From Oscillospiraceae bacterium (GTDB lineage Bacteria; Bacillota_A; Clostridia; Oscillospirales; Ruminococcaceae), in the NCBI GenBank assembly GCA_017523995.1, contig JAFWUX010000090.1, positions 1 to 64,000 on the forward strand: a stretch of 64,000 bases of DNA, given 5' to 3'. Shown here in pieces: positions 40,521-49,040 of this stretch (its first letter is position 1; each line of letters begins with the position of its first letter). The translations under genes were made by a program, and so were the position numbers. The notes beneath the pieces were generated by a model. The model searched no databases. It saw nothing but the letters and a program-made list of their open reading frames with translations, and was not told the DNA's origin.

Positions 40521-41265
40521 GGTACTGATTTTCGGCGGCACAACCGAGGGCAGGGCGCTCGCGGAATTCTGCGCGAAAAACTGCATTCCTGCTGATGTTT
40601 CATCCGCGACAGATTACGGCGCCGATCTTCTTCCCGCAGCGGTCGGTATTCTGCGCGGCAGGCTTGATGCAGATGCAATACAGATGCTGCTGCAGCAAAA
40701 TCATTATTCACTCGTAATCGACGCGACACACCCGTATGCGATTGAAGCGACGCAGAATATCAGGCAGGCATGCTCTGCACAGAACACTGCATATTATCGC
40801 CTTCTGCGCGATTCTTCTCCGGTTTACGGCGAATCTGTATCCGGTCTGAACGATCTGGTCGCTCTGCTTAACAGAACAGATGATACAATTCTGAGCACGC
40901 TCGGCAGCAAATCTGTTTCCGCATTGACAGCTGTCAATGATTATGCTGACAGAATCTGGCTGCGCCTGCTTCCCTCGGATACCGTTATTGACACCTGTAC
41001 AGCGCTCGGGTATGATCCGGACAAAATCATTCTTGCAAACGGGCCGTTCCGCACAGATGAAAATATTGCACACATCCGGCAATCTCATGCTGATATTTTA
41101 CTGAGCAAAGAAAGCGGAGCAATCGGCGGGTATCCCGAAAAAGCTGCTGCTGCGAAATCCTGCGGCATCCGGATGATCACACTCTGCAGGCCGCAGGAAA
41201 CGGGCTATACATATAATAAAACAACGCAAATACTGCTGCAAATGAAGAAGGATAAACTGCTATGA
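40513..41265 (+). CDS. cbiJ: Precorrin-6A reductase
   Basis: 250 residues. NADPH-dependent reduction of (cobalt-)precorrin-6A. Start VLIFGGTTEGRALAEFC is the dinucleotide-binding signature; VIDATHPYAIEATQNI and ILSTLGSKS follow, as in CobK/CbiJ. The ATG lies 8 bases inside the end of cbiH and the frame further upstream belongs to that gene. Confidence 0.93.
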   Translation: MSKVLIFGGTTEGRALAEFCAKNCIPADVSSATDYGADLLPAAVGILRGRLDADAIQMLLQQNHYSLVIDATHPYAIEATQNIRQACSAQNTAYYRLLRDSSPVYGESVSGLNDLVALLNRTDDTILSTLGSKSVSALTAVNDYADRIWLRLLPSDTVIDTCTALGYDPDKIILANGPFRTDENIAHIRQSHADILLSKESGAIGGYPEKAAAAKSCGIRMITLCRPQETGYTYNKTTQILLQMKKDKLL

Positions 41266-42464
41266 AACTATACTTGATCGGAACCGGCACCGAGGGACGC
41301 AGAACACTGACCGCCGAAGCTGCCGAAGCGATTGCATCATCCGGACTGCTGATTGGTGGGGCGCGGATTCTGGAACCGTTCCGTGACACAAAGGCAGAAT
41401 GCATCTGCACATACAAAACCGATGAGATCGTTCAGGCAATCCGGCATACAGAACACGGGATCGTTTCTGTTCTTTTCTCCGGAGACTGCGGATTTTTCAG
41501 CGGTGCAAAAAAACTGCTTGCGGCGCTGCCGGATGCTGATATCACCGTACTCCCCGGCATTTCCTCGGCTGCAGCATTTTGCGCAAAGATCGGCAAGACT
41601 TATGAAAACATGCGGTTTGTATCGCTGCACGGTACAAAGGCGAATATCGCAATCGAGGCTGCGACACATCCGCACTGCTTTTTTCTGCTCGGCGGCGATA
41701 TCCGCGCTGCTGATGTCTGCAAAAGACTTTGCGATTATCATCTCGGAGAAGTCCGCGTATACATCGGCGTGAATCTCGGATATCCGGATGAACGAATCAT
41801 GTCAGGCTGTGCGCATGATTTCACAGGTTTTACGGATGATACGCTGACCGTTCTGGTAACCGAAAATCCGGATTATCTGCGATATCTTCCGTCAGCGATT
41901 CCGGATTCGCAGTTTCAGCGCGGCAATGTCCCGATGACAAAGTCGCAGATTCGCTGCAATATTGTGTCACAGCTGCATATCCGACATGATGGTGTCTGCT
42001 GGGATATCGGCTGCGGCACCGGCTCTGTTTCTGTGGAGATGGCGTATCGCTGTCCGCAGGGCACAGTGCTTGCATTTGATAAGAATCCCGAAGCCGTCCG
42101 CATGACAACAGAGAACGCAAAAGCTTTTTCATGCGACAATATCCATGTGACTGAGGGAATCTGTCCCGATGTACTTCATGACGCAGCAGCGCCTGATCAT
42201 GTGTTTATCGGCGGCAGCACCGGAAATCTGGACGCGATCTGTGATGTGATCGCTGAGAAGAATCCGGCGGCTGATATTGTCATCACTGCTGTATCACTGG
42301 AAACACTCGCGCAGGCTGTGCACTGTTTTGAATCGTGCAGCGTTCCCTGTGAGATCGTTCAGATCGCTGTCACCGGAACGCGAAAGATCGGCACACACAC
42401 AATGCTGGATGCGCAGAATCCGGTGTTTCTGATTTGGGGGCAGCTGCAATGCGGAGAATCATGA
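41262..42464 (+). CDS. cbiET: Fused CbiE-CbiT precorrin methyltransferase/decarboxylase
   Basis: 400 residues. N-terminal half (1 to about 200) is a CbiE tetrapyrrole methylase (LIGTGTEGRRTLTAEAAEA, LFSGDCGFFSGAKKL, VLPGISSAAAF). The C-terminal half is a Rossmann CbiT methyltransferase (MTKSQIRCNIVSQL, CWDIGCGTGSVSVEMAYRC). Together they methylate C5 and C15 and decarboxylate the C12 acetate, like CobL. Fused forms are usual in Firmicutes and aerobes alike. Confidence 0.95.
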   Translation: MKLYLIGTGTEGRRTLTAEAAEAIASSGLLIGGARILEPFRDTKAECICTYKTDEIVQAIRHTEHGIVSVLFSGDCGFFSGAKKLLAALPDADITVLPGISSAAAFCAKIGKTYENMRFVSLHGTKANIAIEAATHPHCFFLLGGDIRAADVCKRLCDYHLGEVRVYIGVNLGYPDERIMSGCAHDFTGFTDDTLTVLVTENPDYLRYLPSAIPDSQFQRGNVPMTKSQIRCNIVSQLHIRHDGVCWDIGCGTGSVSVEMAYRCPQGTVLAFDKNPEAVRMTTENAKAFSCDNIHVTEGICPDVLHDAAAPDHVFIGGSTGNLDAICDVIAEKNPAADIVITAVSLETLAQAVHCFESCSVPCEIVQIAVTGTRKIGTHTMLDAQNPVFLIWGQLQCGES

Positions 42465-43807
42465 TCGCCGGAACCGGCAGCGGGTGCGGCAAAACCACAA
42501 TAACCTGTGCGCTGCTTTCTGCTTTGAAACAGCGCGGGATTCAAGCATCATCGTTCAAATCCGGACCGGATTACATCGACCCGATGTTTCACCGCGAAGT
42601 ACTCGGCACTCCGTCCTACAATCTCGACAGTTTTTTCTGTGAGCGCGACACACTTTGCTATCTGCTCGACCGCTGCAGCGCATCCGCAGATATTGCCGTC
42701 ATAGAGGGTGCTATGGGATTTTATGATGGCGATTCCGGTTCCGCATTCGCGCTGTCTGAGCAGACCGAAACAACGGTTATCATCGTGATTGACTGCAAAG
42801 GGATGCAGGCTTCAATCGGTGCGGTCATGCAGGGGTTTCTGCAGTACAAAACGCCGAACAGGATCGCCGGATTTCTGTTCAACCGACTTCCGGAACGCCT
42901 GATTCCGTATGTACAGCAGTTATGCAGCGATCTGCATACAACCTGTTTCGGCGTTCTTCCGCGTCAGAAGGCGGATTTTCCGAGCAGACATCTCGGACTT
43001 GTCACGGCAGCCGAAATCACCGGTATTCAGCAGCAGATGCATGCACTCGGACAGGCGGCGCTGCAGTATATTGACCTTGATCTGATCATGCGTGCGGCAG
43101 AGAACCCGCTGCCACAATATCAAGCGCCGCAGATACCACACTGCAAAGCCAATCCCGTTATTGCGGTTGCAAAAGATGAAGCGTTTTGCTTTCTGTATAC
43201 CGAAAGTCTGGATTTGCTGAGGGACATGGGGTGCGAGATCCGGTTCTTTTCCCCGATTCACGATACACATCTGCCGGACGCAGACGGTCTGATTCTCTGC
43301 GGCGGATATCCGGAACTGCATGCAAAAGCGCTGTCCGAGAATACGGGCATGCGCAGCGAGATCCGGAATGCAATCCTCTCCGGAATGCCGGCTATCGCGG
43401 AATGCGGCGGATTCATGTATCTGCACACTTCACTGCAAACAAAATCCGGTACAGAATATCCGATGGCGGATGTGATCAGCGGCACTGTGTTCCCGACAGA
43501 TTCTCTGCAAAGATTCGGATATATCTCGATGAAATCGCAGCAGGATCAGCTTTTGTGCGAGGCGGGACATTCGCTGCGGGCGCATGAATTTCACTACTGG
43601 GACAGCACTGCCTGCGGAAACAGTTTTCATGCAGTCAAACCGGACGGCAGAAGTTGGGATTGCTGTCATACATCTGAGACGATGTACGCAGGTTTTCCGC
43701 ATCTCTATTTTTATTCAGATATTCAGGCTGCTTTCCGCTTTGCAGAAGCAGCTGCCAAATACGGAGCCAAGGATGGAACGAATCAAACAAATCAAACCGC
43801 CCGATAA
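42449..43807 (+). CDS. cbiA: Cobyrinic acid a,c-diamide synthase
   Basis: 452 residues. Glutamine- and ATP-dependent amidation of the a and c carboxylates. MIAGTGSGCGKTTITCALL (P-loop), SFKSGPDYIDPMFH and IEGAMGFYDG in the synthetase domain; C-terminal type I glutaminase domain with ILCGGYPELHAK and AECGGFMYL (nucleophile Cys) and HEFHYWD (His). The first ATG after GGGGGCAG is used; an ATG four codons later is possible. It overlaps cbiET by 16 bases. Confidence 0.93.
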   Translation: MRRIMIAGTGSGCGKTTITCALLSALKQRGIQASSFKSGPDYIDPMFHREVLGTPSYNLDSFFCERDTLCYLLDRCSASADIAVIEGAMGFYDGDSGSAFALSEQTETTVIIVIDCKGMQASIGAVMQGFLQYKTPNRIAGFLFNRLPERLIPYVQQLCSDLHTTCFGVLPRQKADFPSRHLGLVTAAEITGIQQQMHALGQAALQYIDLDLIMRAAENPLPQYQAPQIPHCKANPVIAVAKDEAFCFLYTESLDLLRDMGCEIRFFSPIHDTHLPDADGLILCGGYPELHAKALSENTGMRSEIRNAILSGMPAIAECGGFMYLHTSLQTKSGTEYPMADVISGTVFPTDSLQRFGYISMKSQQDQLLCEAGHSLRAHEFHYWDSTACGNSFHAVKPDGRSWDCCHTSETMYAGFPHLYFYSDIQAAFRFAEAAAKYGAKDGTNQTNQTAR

Positions 43808-44822
43808 GCATTATTATCAGGCAGCCAAACAAAATTGGGACAGCATCGCAAAACCGCTCGGGAGCTTTGGCGTTCTGGAGAAAATGATACAGCAGATTGC
43901 TGCGATACAGTGCACGGTAAATGTTGATATCAGCCGCCGGACAGCCGTCATATTCTGCGGCGATCACGGGATTGTAGAGGAAGGCGTGACGCAGTGCGGC
44001 AGCGATGTGACTGCGATCTGTGCAAAGGAAATCGCCGAGGGCAAATCGAATGTCAATGTGATTGCACAGCAGTTCGGCACAGATGTGATTGCGGTCGATA
44101 TCGGGCTGCGCGATCAGGTCAGTGCACTGAATCTGCTGCAAAAAAATATAGCGCATGGTACACAGAATTTTACCAAGCTGGCCGCCATGACAGAAGCAGA
44201 AACCGTAAAAGCGATTCAGACCGGCATTGACATTGCACAATCCTGCAAAGCGCAGGGCGTTCAGATTCTTATCGCCGGAGAAATGGGAATCGGAAACACA
44301 ACGTCTACATCTGCGCTTGCATCTGTGCTGCTTGATCTTCCGCCGGAAATTGTGACCGGCAAGGGCTCGGGGCTCAGCACGGACGGGCTGCATCGAAAGA
44401 TTGATACGGTTCGCCGCGGTATCGAACTGCATCATCCGGATCGTGAACATCCGCTGCACCTGCTGCAGACGCTCGGCGGACTGGAAATAGCTGGCATGAC
44501 CGGATTGTTCCTCGGCGGCGCGATCTATCAGATTCCTGTGATCATTGACGGTGTGATCTCCGCTGCGGCTGCGGCAATTGCATATCTGCTGAATCCGCTT
44601 TGCCGGGAATACATGCTCGCAAGTCACTGCTCAGAGGAACCGGCTGCAAAAGGTCTGCTGCAGTTGATTCAGCGCAAGGCGGTTATTGATGCAGGGCTGC
44701 GGCTCGGAGAAGGAACCGGCGCACTGCTCCTCCTTCCCTTGCTTGACGGCGCACTTGCACTCTACCGGCACGCGCACCGGTTTGATGAAGCGCAAATAGA
44801 AAGGTATACAGAATTCACATGA
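43773..44822 (+). CDS. cobT: Nicotinate-nucleotide-dimethylbenzimidazole phosphoribosyltransferase
   Basis: 349 residues, the normal size. Makes alpha-ribazole phosphate for the lower ligand. LGSFGVLEKMIQQIAAIQ, IFCGDHGIVEEGVTQC, GEMGIGNTTSTSAL, VTGKGSGL and LRLGEGTGALLLLPLLD (catalytic Glu in GEGTGA). The start MERIKQIKPP follows ACGGAGCC and overlaps cbiA by 35 bases; a longer frame upstream lies inside cbiA and is not coding. No BluB is present, so the lower-ligand base must come from elsewhere. Confidence 0.95.
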   Translation: MERIKQIKPPDKHYYQAAKQNWDSIAKPLGSFGVLEKMIQQIAAIQCTVNVDISRRTAVIFCGDHGIVEEGVTQCGSDVTAICAKEIAEGKSNVNVIAQQFGTDVIAVDIGLRDQVSALNLLQKNIAHGTQNFTKLAAMTEAETVKAIQTGIDIAQSCKAQGVQILIAGEMGIGNTTSTSALASVLLDLPPEIVTGKGSGLSTDGLHRKIDTVRRGIELHHPDREHPLHLLQTLGGLEIAGMTGLFLGGAIYQIPVIIDGVISAAAAAIAYLLNPLCREYMLASHCSEEPAAKGLLQLIQRKAVIDAGLRLGEGTGALLLLPLLDGALALYRHAHRFDEAQIERYTEFT

Positions 44823-45340
44823 CCATTCTCGTAACAGGCGGCTCCAAATGCGGAAAATCCGGATTTGCAGAGTCGCTGCTCGAATCATGCAGCGGTACTA
44901 AAATCTATCTGGCGACAATGCAACCCTTCGGCGATGATGCCCGTGCAGCGATTGAAAGGCACCGCGAAATGCGGAAGAATAAAGGATTTCATACGGTCGA
45001 GTGCTATACAGATCTTGATCAACTTCATCTGCCGCAGGGCAGTCATGTATTGCTTGAATGCATCGGCAACCTGACAGCGAATGAAATGTTCCGTGAATCC
45101 CCTCCGCAGAATGTTGCATCACACATTCTGAACGGCATCCTGCGCCTGCAGCAAGATGCTGAAAAACTCGTGATTGTGACGAATCAGGTCGGCAGTGACG
45201 GTATCCGGTATGAAGCATCGACACAGCGATATATCTCGGTGATCGGCACACTGAACCGGATGCTTGCAGAACACGCTGATGCTGTCTATGAATGCGTCTG
45301 CGGAATCCCGATCTGTCTGAAAGGAGCGCGGCAATGCTGA
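44819..45340 (+). CDS. cobU: Adenosylcobinamide kinase/guanylyltransferase
   Basis: 173 residues. Phosphorylates adenosylcobinamide and transfers GMP to give AdoCbi-GDP. LVTGGSKCGKSGFAESLL (P-loop), ERHREMRKNKGFHTVE (the guanylylated His region), LLECIGNLTANEMF and VTNQVGSDG, ending CGIPICLKGA. Overlaps the cobT stop. Confidence 0.93.
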   Translation: MTILVTGGSKCGKSGFAESLLESCSGTKIYLATMQPFGDDARAAIERHREMRKNKGFHTVECYTDLDQLHLPQGSHVLLECIGNLTANEMFRESPPQNVASHILNGILRLQQDAEKLVIVTNQVGSDGIRYEASTQRYISVIGTLNRMLAEHADAVYECVCGIPICLKGARQC

Positions 45341-46104
45341 AATCACTGATCTCCGCCTTTTTGATGTATTCGCGGATTCCGATGCCGCAGATTGAATGGA
45401 AAGCGGAAAACCGCCGCTATTCGCTCGGATTTTTCCCACTGATCGGTGCAGTCATCGGCGCAGCATTGATTGTGTGGCGAGTGATCTGCGATTACCTTGA
45501 CTTCGGACAGTTCCTGTTCGCTGCGTTCGCTGTGTTTCTGCCGATTCTGATTACGGGCGGCATCCATGCAGACGGTTTCTGCGATGTCACTGACGCGCGC
45601 GCCTCTTATGCAGAGCGCGAAAAACGTCTCGCAATAATGTCCGATCCGCATATCGGTTCATTTGCTGTAATCCGGATTGTCCTTTATCTGCTGCTGCAGA
45701 CAGCACTGATGACGCAAATCACATCACTCCGTACCACGATACAAATCGCATGCGGCTATGTGATTTCGCGCTCGCTGAGCGGGCTTTCTGCGGTGACATT
45801 CCGCAGCGCAAAACATGACGGCAGTCTGCAAAGTTTCGTCAAGCCGTCTCATAAAACCGTGACAATCATGCTGGTCTGCATTTGGGCGGTGTCTGCCTAT
45901 TTCGGCATGCTGATTTGCAGCTATACACAAGGCATTGCCGCAGCTGCGGCATCTATTTTTGTATTTTTGTATTATCGCTATACTGCTGATCGCGACTTCG
46001 GCGGCATCACCGGTGATCTCTGCGGCTGGTTTCTCCAGCTCTGTGAGATCTGGATGCTCGCTGCAATTGTATTCACTAATCGTATCACGGAGGTACTGCT
46101 ATGA
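45334..46104 (+). CDS. cobS: Adenosylcobinamide-GDP ribazoletransferase
   Basis: 256 residues, integral membrane protein with six to seven helices. Joins AdoCbi-GDP and alpha-ribazole to form the nucleotide loop. FLMYSRIPMPQIEW near the start, GGIHADGFCDVTDA (the metal-binding HADG-x-x-D motif) and DPHIGSFAVI are diagnostic. AAAGGAG lies 8 bases before the ATG, inside the end of cobU. Confidence 0.95.
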   Translation: MLKSLISAFLMYSRIPMPQIEWKAENRRYSLGFFPLIGAVIGAALIVWRVICDYLDFGQFLFAAFAVFLPILITGGIHADGFCDVTDARASYAEREKRLAIMSDPHIGSFAVIRIVLYLLLQTALMTQITSLRTTIQIACGYVISRSLSGLSAVTFRSAKHDGSLQSFVKPSHKTVTIMLVCIWAVSAYFGMLICSYTQGIAAAAASIFVFLYYRYTADRDFGGITGDLCGWFLQLCEIWMLAAIVFTNRITEVLL

Positions 46105-46487
46105 TTCTGATTACCGGTGGCGCATATCAGGGAAAAACAACATATTTGCATCAAATCTATCCGGAACTGTCAATTACAGACGGCTCTGTCTGCACCTTTG
46201 ATGAGGCTGCATCGGCTGCATGCATCAATCATTATCACGAACTGGTCGCGCGCCTGATGGAAAAGAGCATTGATCCGGTTGCGTGGACATCTGATCTCTG
46301 CAAGCAGAATCCGGATTGTATCATCTTGCTGAACGAAATCGGCAGCGGCATTATTCCGATTGAAAAAGCTGACCGCATCCGCAGAGAACAGACCGGAATC
46401 TGCGGATGCATCATTGCCGTTCATGCAAAGTCTGTTATCCGGGTAACCTGCGGCATTCCGACTGCAATCAAGGGGGAGCTGCTTTGA
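46101..46487 (+). CDS. Short CobU-like P-loop protein
   Basis: 128 residues. Starts MILITGGAYQGKTTYL, a Walker A loop like that of CobU, and ends RVTCGIPTAIKGELL, matching the CobU C-terminus. In between LLNEIGSGIIPIEKADRI resembles the CobU VTN-Q-V-G-S-G strand. The middle section with the guanylylated His is missing, so it may retain kinase but not guanylyltransferase activity, or have another job in cobinamide salvage. It lies between cobS and the CobC phosphatase gene with ATGA overlaps, so it is an operon member and not debris. Confidence 0.75.
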   Translation: MILITGGAYQGKTTYLHQIYPELSITDGSVCTFDEAASAACINHYHELVARLMEKSIDPVAWTSDLCKQNPDCIILLNEIGSGIIPIEKADRIRREQTGICGCIIAVHAKSVIRVTCGIPTAIKGELL

Positions 46488-47044
46488 CCATTCTACTCAT
46501 CCGGCACGGACTGACAGCCGGAAATGCAGAAAAACGCTATATCGGGAAAACAGACGAACCGCTTTGCGAGAATGGAATCCGGCAGCTCACTGCCTGCCGA
46601 TATCCGCAGTGCGATGTTGTGATTTCCAGTCCGATGCGGCGCTGCCTTGAGACTGCAAAAATCCTGTTTCCGCATCAGATTCCGCATATCTGCGACGATT
46701 TTCGGGAGTGCGATTTCGGGCTGTTTGAAGGAAAATGTTATCAGGAGCTCAACGGTGATCCGGATTATCAGGCGTGGATTGACAGCGGCGGAACGGCAGC
46801 ATTTCCGAACGGTGAAAATCCGCCGGATTTCCGGAACAGGTGCTGTAAGGCGTTTCTTTCCTGTGTGCTATCGTTTCCCGATGCCCAAAGCATCGCAATG
46901 ATTGTTCATGGCGGAACAATCATGTCCATTCTCGAACGGTTTGCAGAACCGCACCGCGATTATTATGACTGGATGACCGAAAACGGTCACGGCTGGCGCT
47001 GCCGGTATGAGCGCAATATCATTTCAATTCTGGAGAAACTATGA
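46484..47044 (+). CDS. cobC: Alpha-ribazole phosphatase, histidine phosphatase family
   Basis: 186 residues. Removes phosphate from alpha-ribazole phosphate or adenosylcobalamin phosphate. LIRHGLTAGNAE (phospho-His RHG), SSPMRRCLETAKIL, ECDFGLFEGK and IVHGGTIMSI are phosphoglycerate-mutase-family motifs in order. A TTG start overlaps the previous stop and follows AGGGGGAG. Confidence 0.88.
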   Translation: MTILLIRHGLTAGNAEKRYIGKTDEPLCENGIRQLTACRYPQCDVVISSPMRRCLETAKILFPHQIPHICDDFRECDFGLFEGKCYQELNGDPDYQAWIDSGGTAAFPNGENPPDFRNRCCKAFLSCVLSFPDAQSIAMIVHGGTIMSILERFAEPHRDYYDWMTENGHGWRCRYERNIISILEKL

Positions 47045-48009
47045 AACTGATTCTGCCCGCACTCCCCTTACTGTTCGGGTTTCTGCTGGATGCCTGTATC
47101 GGTGACCCGCCGACACTGCCCCACCCTATCCGCTGGATCGGCAATCTGATTGCAAAAACGGAAACCTTCATCCGGAAACATTTGAAAAATCTGAGACTCG
47201 GCGGATTCCTGCTCGCTGTAACCGTACTGCTGATATCCGGCGCAGTTCCTGCTGTTCTGCTCGCTGTTTGCTATAAAATCCATACGGTTCTCGGTGTCGT
47301 AGCGGAGAGCATTATGATCTGTTATCTGCTGGCGGCGCGCAGTCTTCGTGATGAGAGCATGAAGGTATGCATATCCGCTGAGAACGGTGATACAGAAGCA
47401 GCGCGGAAAGCCGTTTCGATGATTGTCGGACGGGATACAGTACGGCTGGATGAAGCCGGTATCCTTCGCGCTGCAGTTGAAACCGTCGCAGAAAACGCAT
47501 CCGACGGCGTGACCGCACCGATGTTTTACATCGCATTCGGCTGGGCAGTCGGCGGCTTTCTGTATAAAGCAGCAAACACAATGGATTCAATGATCGGCTA
47601 TCGCAATGAAAAGTATATCGAGCTCGGCAGATTCGCGGCAAGGCTTGATGATTTGCTGAATTTCATCCCCTCGCGCGTGACTGCGCTTTTGATGATCGCT
47701 GTTTCGCCGCTTCTGAAATTCGATGCGGCAAACGCTTACCGCATATGGAAACGCGACCGCAGAAAACATGCGAGTCCGAATTCGGCGCAAACAGAATCCG
47801 CATGCGCAGGCGCTCTGCATCTGCGGCTTGCCGGTGATGCGTGGTACTTCGGCAAACTGCACCGCAAGCCGTTTATCGGTGATAATGACCGGCAAATCGA
47901 GCCCGAGGACATCCGCCGAGCTAATCGTCTCATGTACTGCGCGTCCGTCTGCATGCTGATTCTGTGCTGCATGCTGCGCTGTATTCTGTTCGGAGGTGTG
48001 CTGTCATGA
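47041..48009 (+). CDS. cbiB: Adenosylcobinamide-phosphate synthase
   Basis: 322 residues with several membrane helices. Attaches aminopropanol phosphate to adenosylcobyric acid. GFLLDACIGDPPTLPHPIRW at the start, AENASDGVTAPMFYIAFG and ANTMDSMIGYRNEKY are the CbiB/CobD signatures. It pairs functionally with the following decarboxylase. Starts within the cobC stop (ATGA). Confidence 0.95.
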   Translation: MKLILPALPLLFGFLLDACIGDPPTLPHPIRWIGNLIAKTETFIRKHLKNLRLGGFLLAVTVLLISGAVPAVLLAVCYKIHTVLGVVAESIMICYLLAARSLRDESMKVCISAENGDTEAARKAVSMIVGRDTVRLDEAGILRAAVETVAENASDGVTAPMFYIAFGWAVGGFLYKAANTMDSMIGYRNEKYIELGRFAARLDDLLNFIPSRVTALLMIAVSPLLKFDAANAYRIWKRDRRKHASPNSAQTESACAGALHLRLAGDAWYFGKLHRKPFIGDNDRQIEPEDIRRANRLMYCASVCMLILCCMLRCILFGGVLS

Positions 48010-49040
48010 ACGTAATCCACGGCGGCAATCTGACCGCGTATCCGGATTATCTTGATTTTTCTGCAAACATCAGTCCGCTCGGCATGCCGGAATCTGTCCG
48101 TCAGGCTGTGCTGGATTCTGCCGATGACTGGTCACATTATCCTGATCCTGACTGTACAAAGCTCGTCTGTGCGATCTCTGAACATGAGCAATTTCCGGAA
48201 GATCAGATTGTCTGCGGAAACGGCGCCGCTGATCTCATCTACCGCATGGCATCTGCATTTCGACCGCAAAGTGCTGTTGTATGCGCGCCAACGTTTTCCG
48301 AGTACGAGACAGCGCTGAAATCTGTCAGCTGCAAGGTTGCGCATTATCTGCTGCGCGAAACTTCCGGATTCCTGCTACAGCCCGATATACTGGAAATGCT
48401 CACGCAGGAGACGGACATCCTGTTTTTATGCACCCCCAATAATCCGACCGGTATCCGAATCGCTCCCGATTTACTGCACAAAATCGCTGAAAAATGCCGC
48501 ACCGAACATATCCTGCTGATTTGTGATGAGTGCTTTCTGGACTTCACCGACGCTGCCGAAGTTTACTCGCTGTGCACCTGCATGATTCCGAACAGCATCA
48601 TTCTGAAGGCTTTTACAAAAATCTATGCGATTCCCGGACTGCGGCTCGGATATGCGTGCTGCGGTACTCCGGAAATTGCAAACCGCCTGCGGCAGTCCGG
48701 ACAATACTGGAGCGTTTCTGTTCCTGCGCAGGCTGCGGGAATCGCAGCGCTGCGGGAATCAGCATATGTCTGCAGAACTGTCCGCTATATAGCAGATGCA
48801 CGCAAAGCTTTATCCGATCAGCTGCGGAAATGCGGGCTTCGGGTATATCCCTCTGATGCGAATTTTCTGCTGCTCAAAACGGACAAGCGATTTGCCGAAA
48901 ACATGAAACAGCATCGGATTCTGGTGCGCAGCTGTGCGAATTTTATCGGTCTTTCGGATTCTCATTTTCGCATCGCGGTACGAACGGAGCGGGAAAACGC
49001 AGCGCTGATTCGGGCTGTCAGGGAGGTGTACGGCACATGA
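48006..49040 (+). CDS. cobD: L-threonine-O-3-phosphate decarboxylase
   Basis: 344 residues, fold type I PLP enzyme. Supplies (R)-1-amino-2-propanol phosphate for CbiB. IHGGNLTAYPDYLDFSANIS, CTPNNPTGIRI, LLICDECFLDFTD and LKAFTKIYAIPGLRLGY, where the Lys of FTK holds PLP. The ATG overlaps the cbiB stop. Confidence 0.92.
   Translation: MNVIHGGNLTAYPDYLDFSANISPLGMPESVRQAVLDSADDWSHYPDPDCTKLVCAISEHEQFPEDQIVCGNGAADLIYRMASAFRPQSAVVCAPTFSEYETALKSVSCKVAHYLLRETSGFLLQPDILEMLTQETDILFLCTPNNPTGIRIAPDLLHKIAEKCRTEHILLICDECFLDFTDAAEVYSLCTCMIPNSIILKAFTKIYAIPGLRLGYACCGTPEIANRLRQSGQYWSVSVPAQAAGIAALRESAYVCRTVRYIADARKALSDQLRKCGLRVYPSDANFLLLKTDKRFAENMKQHRILVRSCANFIGLSDSHFRIAVRTERENAALIRAVREVYGT

Noticed and set aside
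43584..43772. 63-codon N-terminal extension of cobT
   Set aside because: It overlaps the glutaminase domain of cbiA in another frame; CobT proteins start at the later Met, which has a ribosome site.
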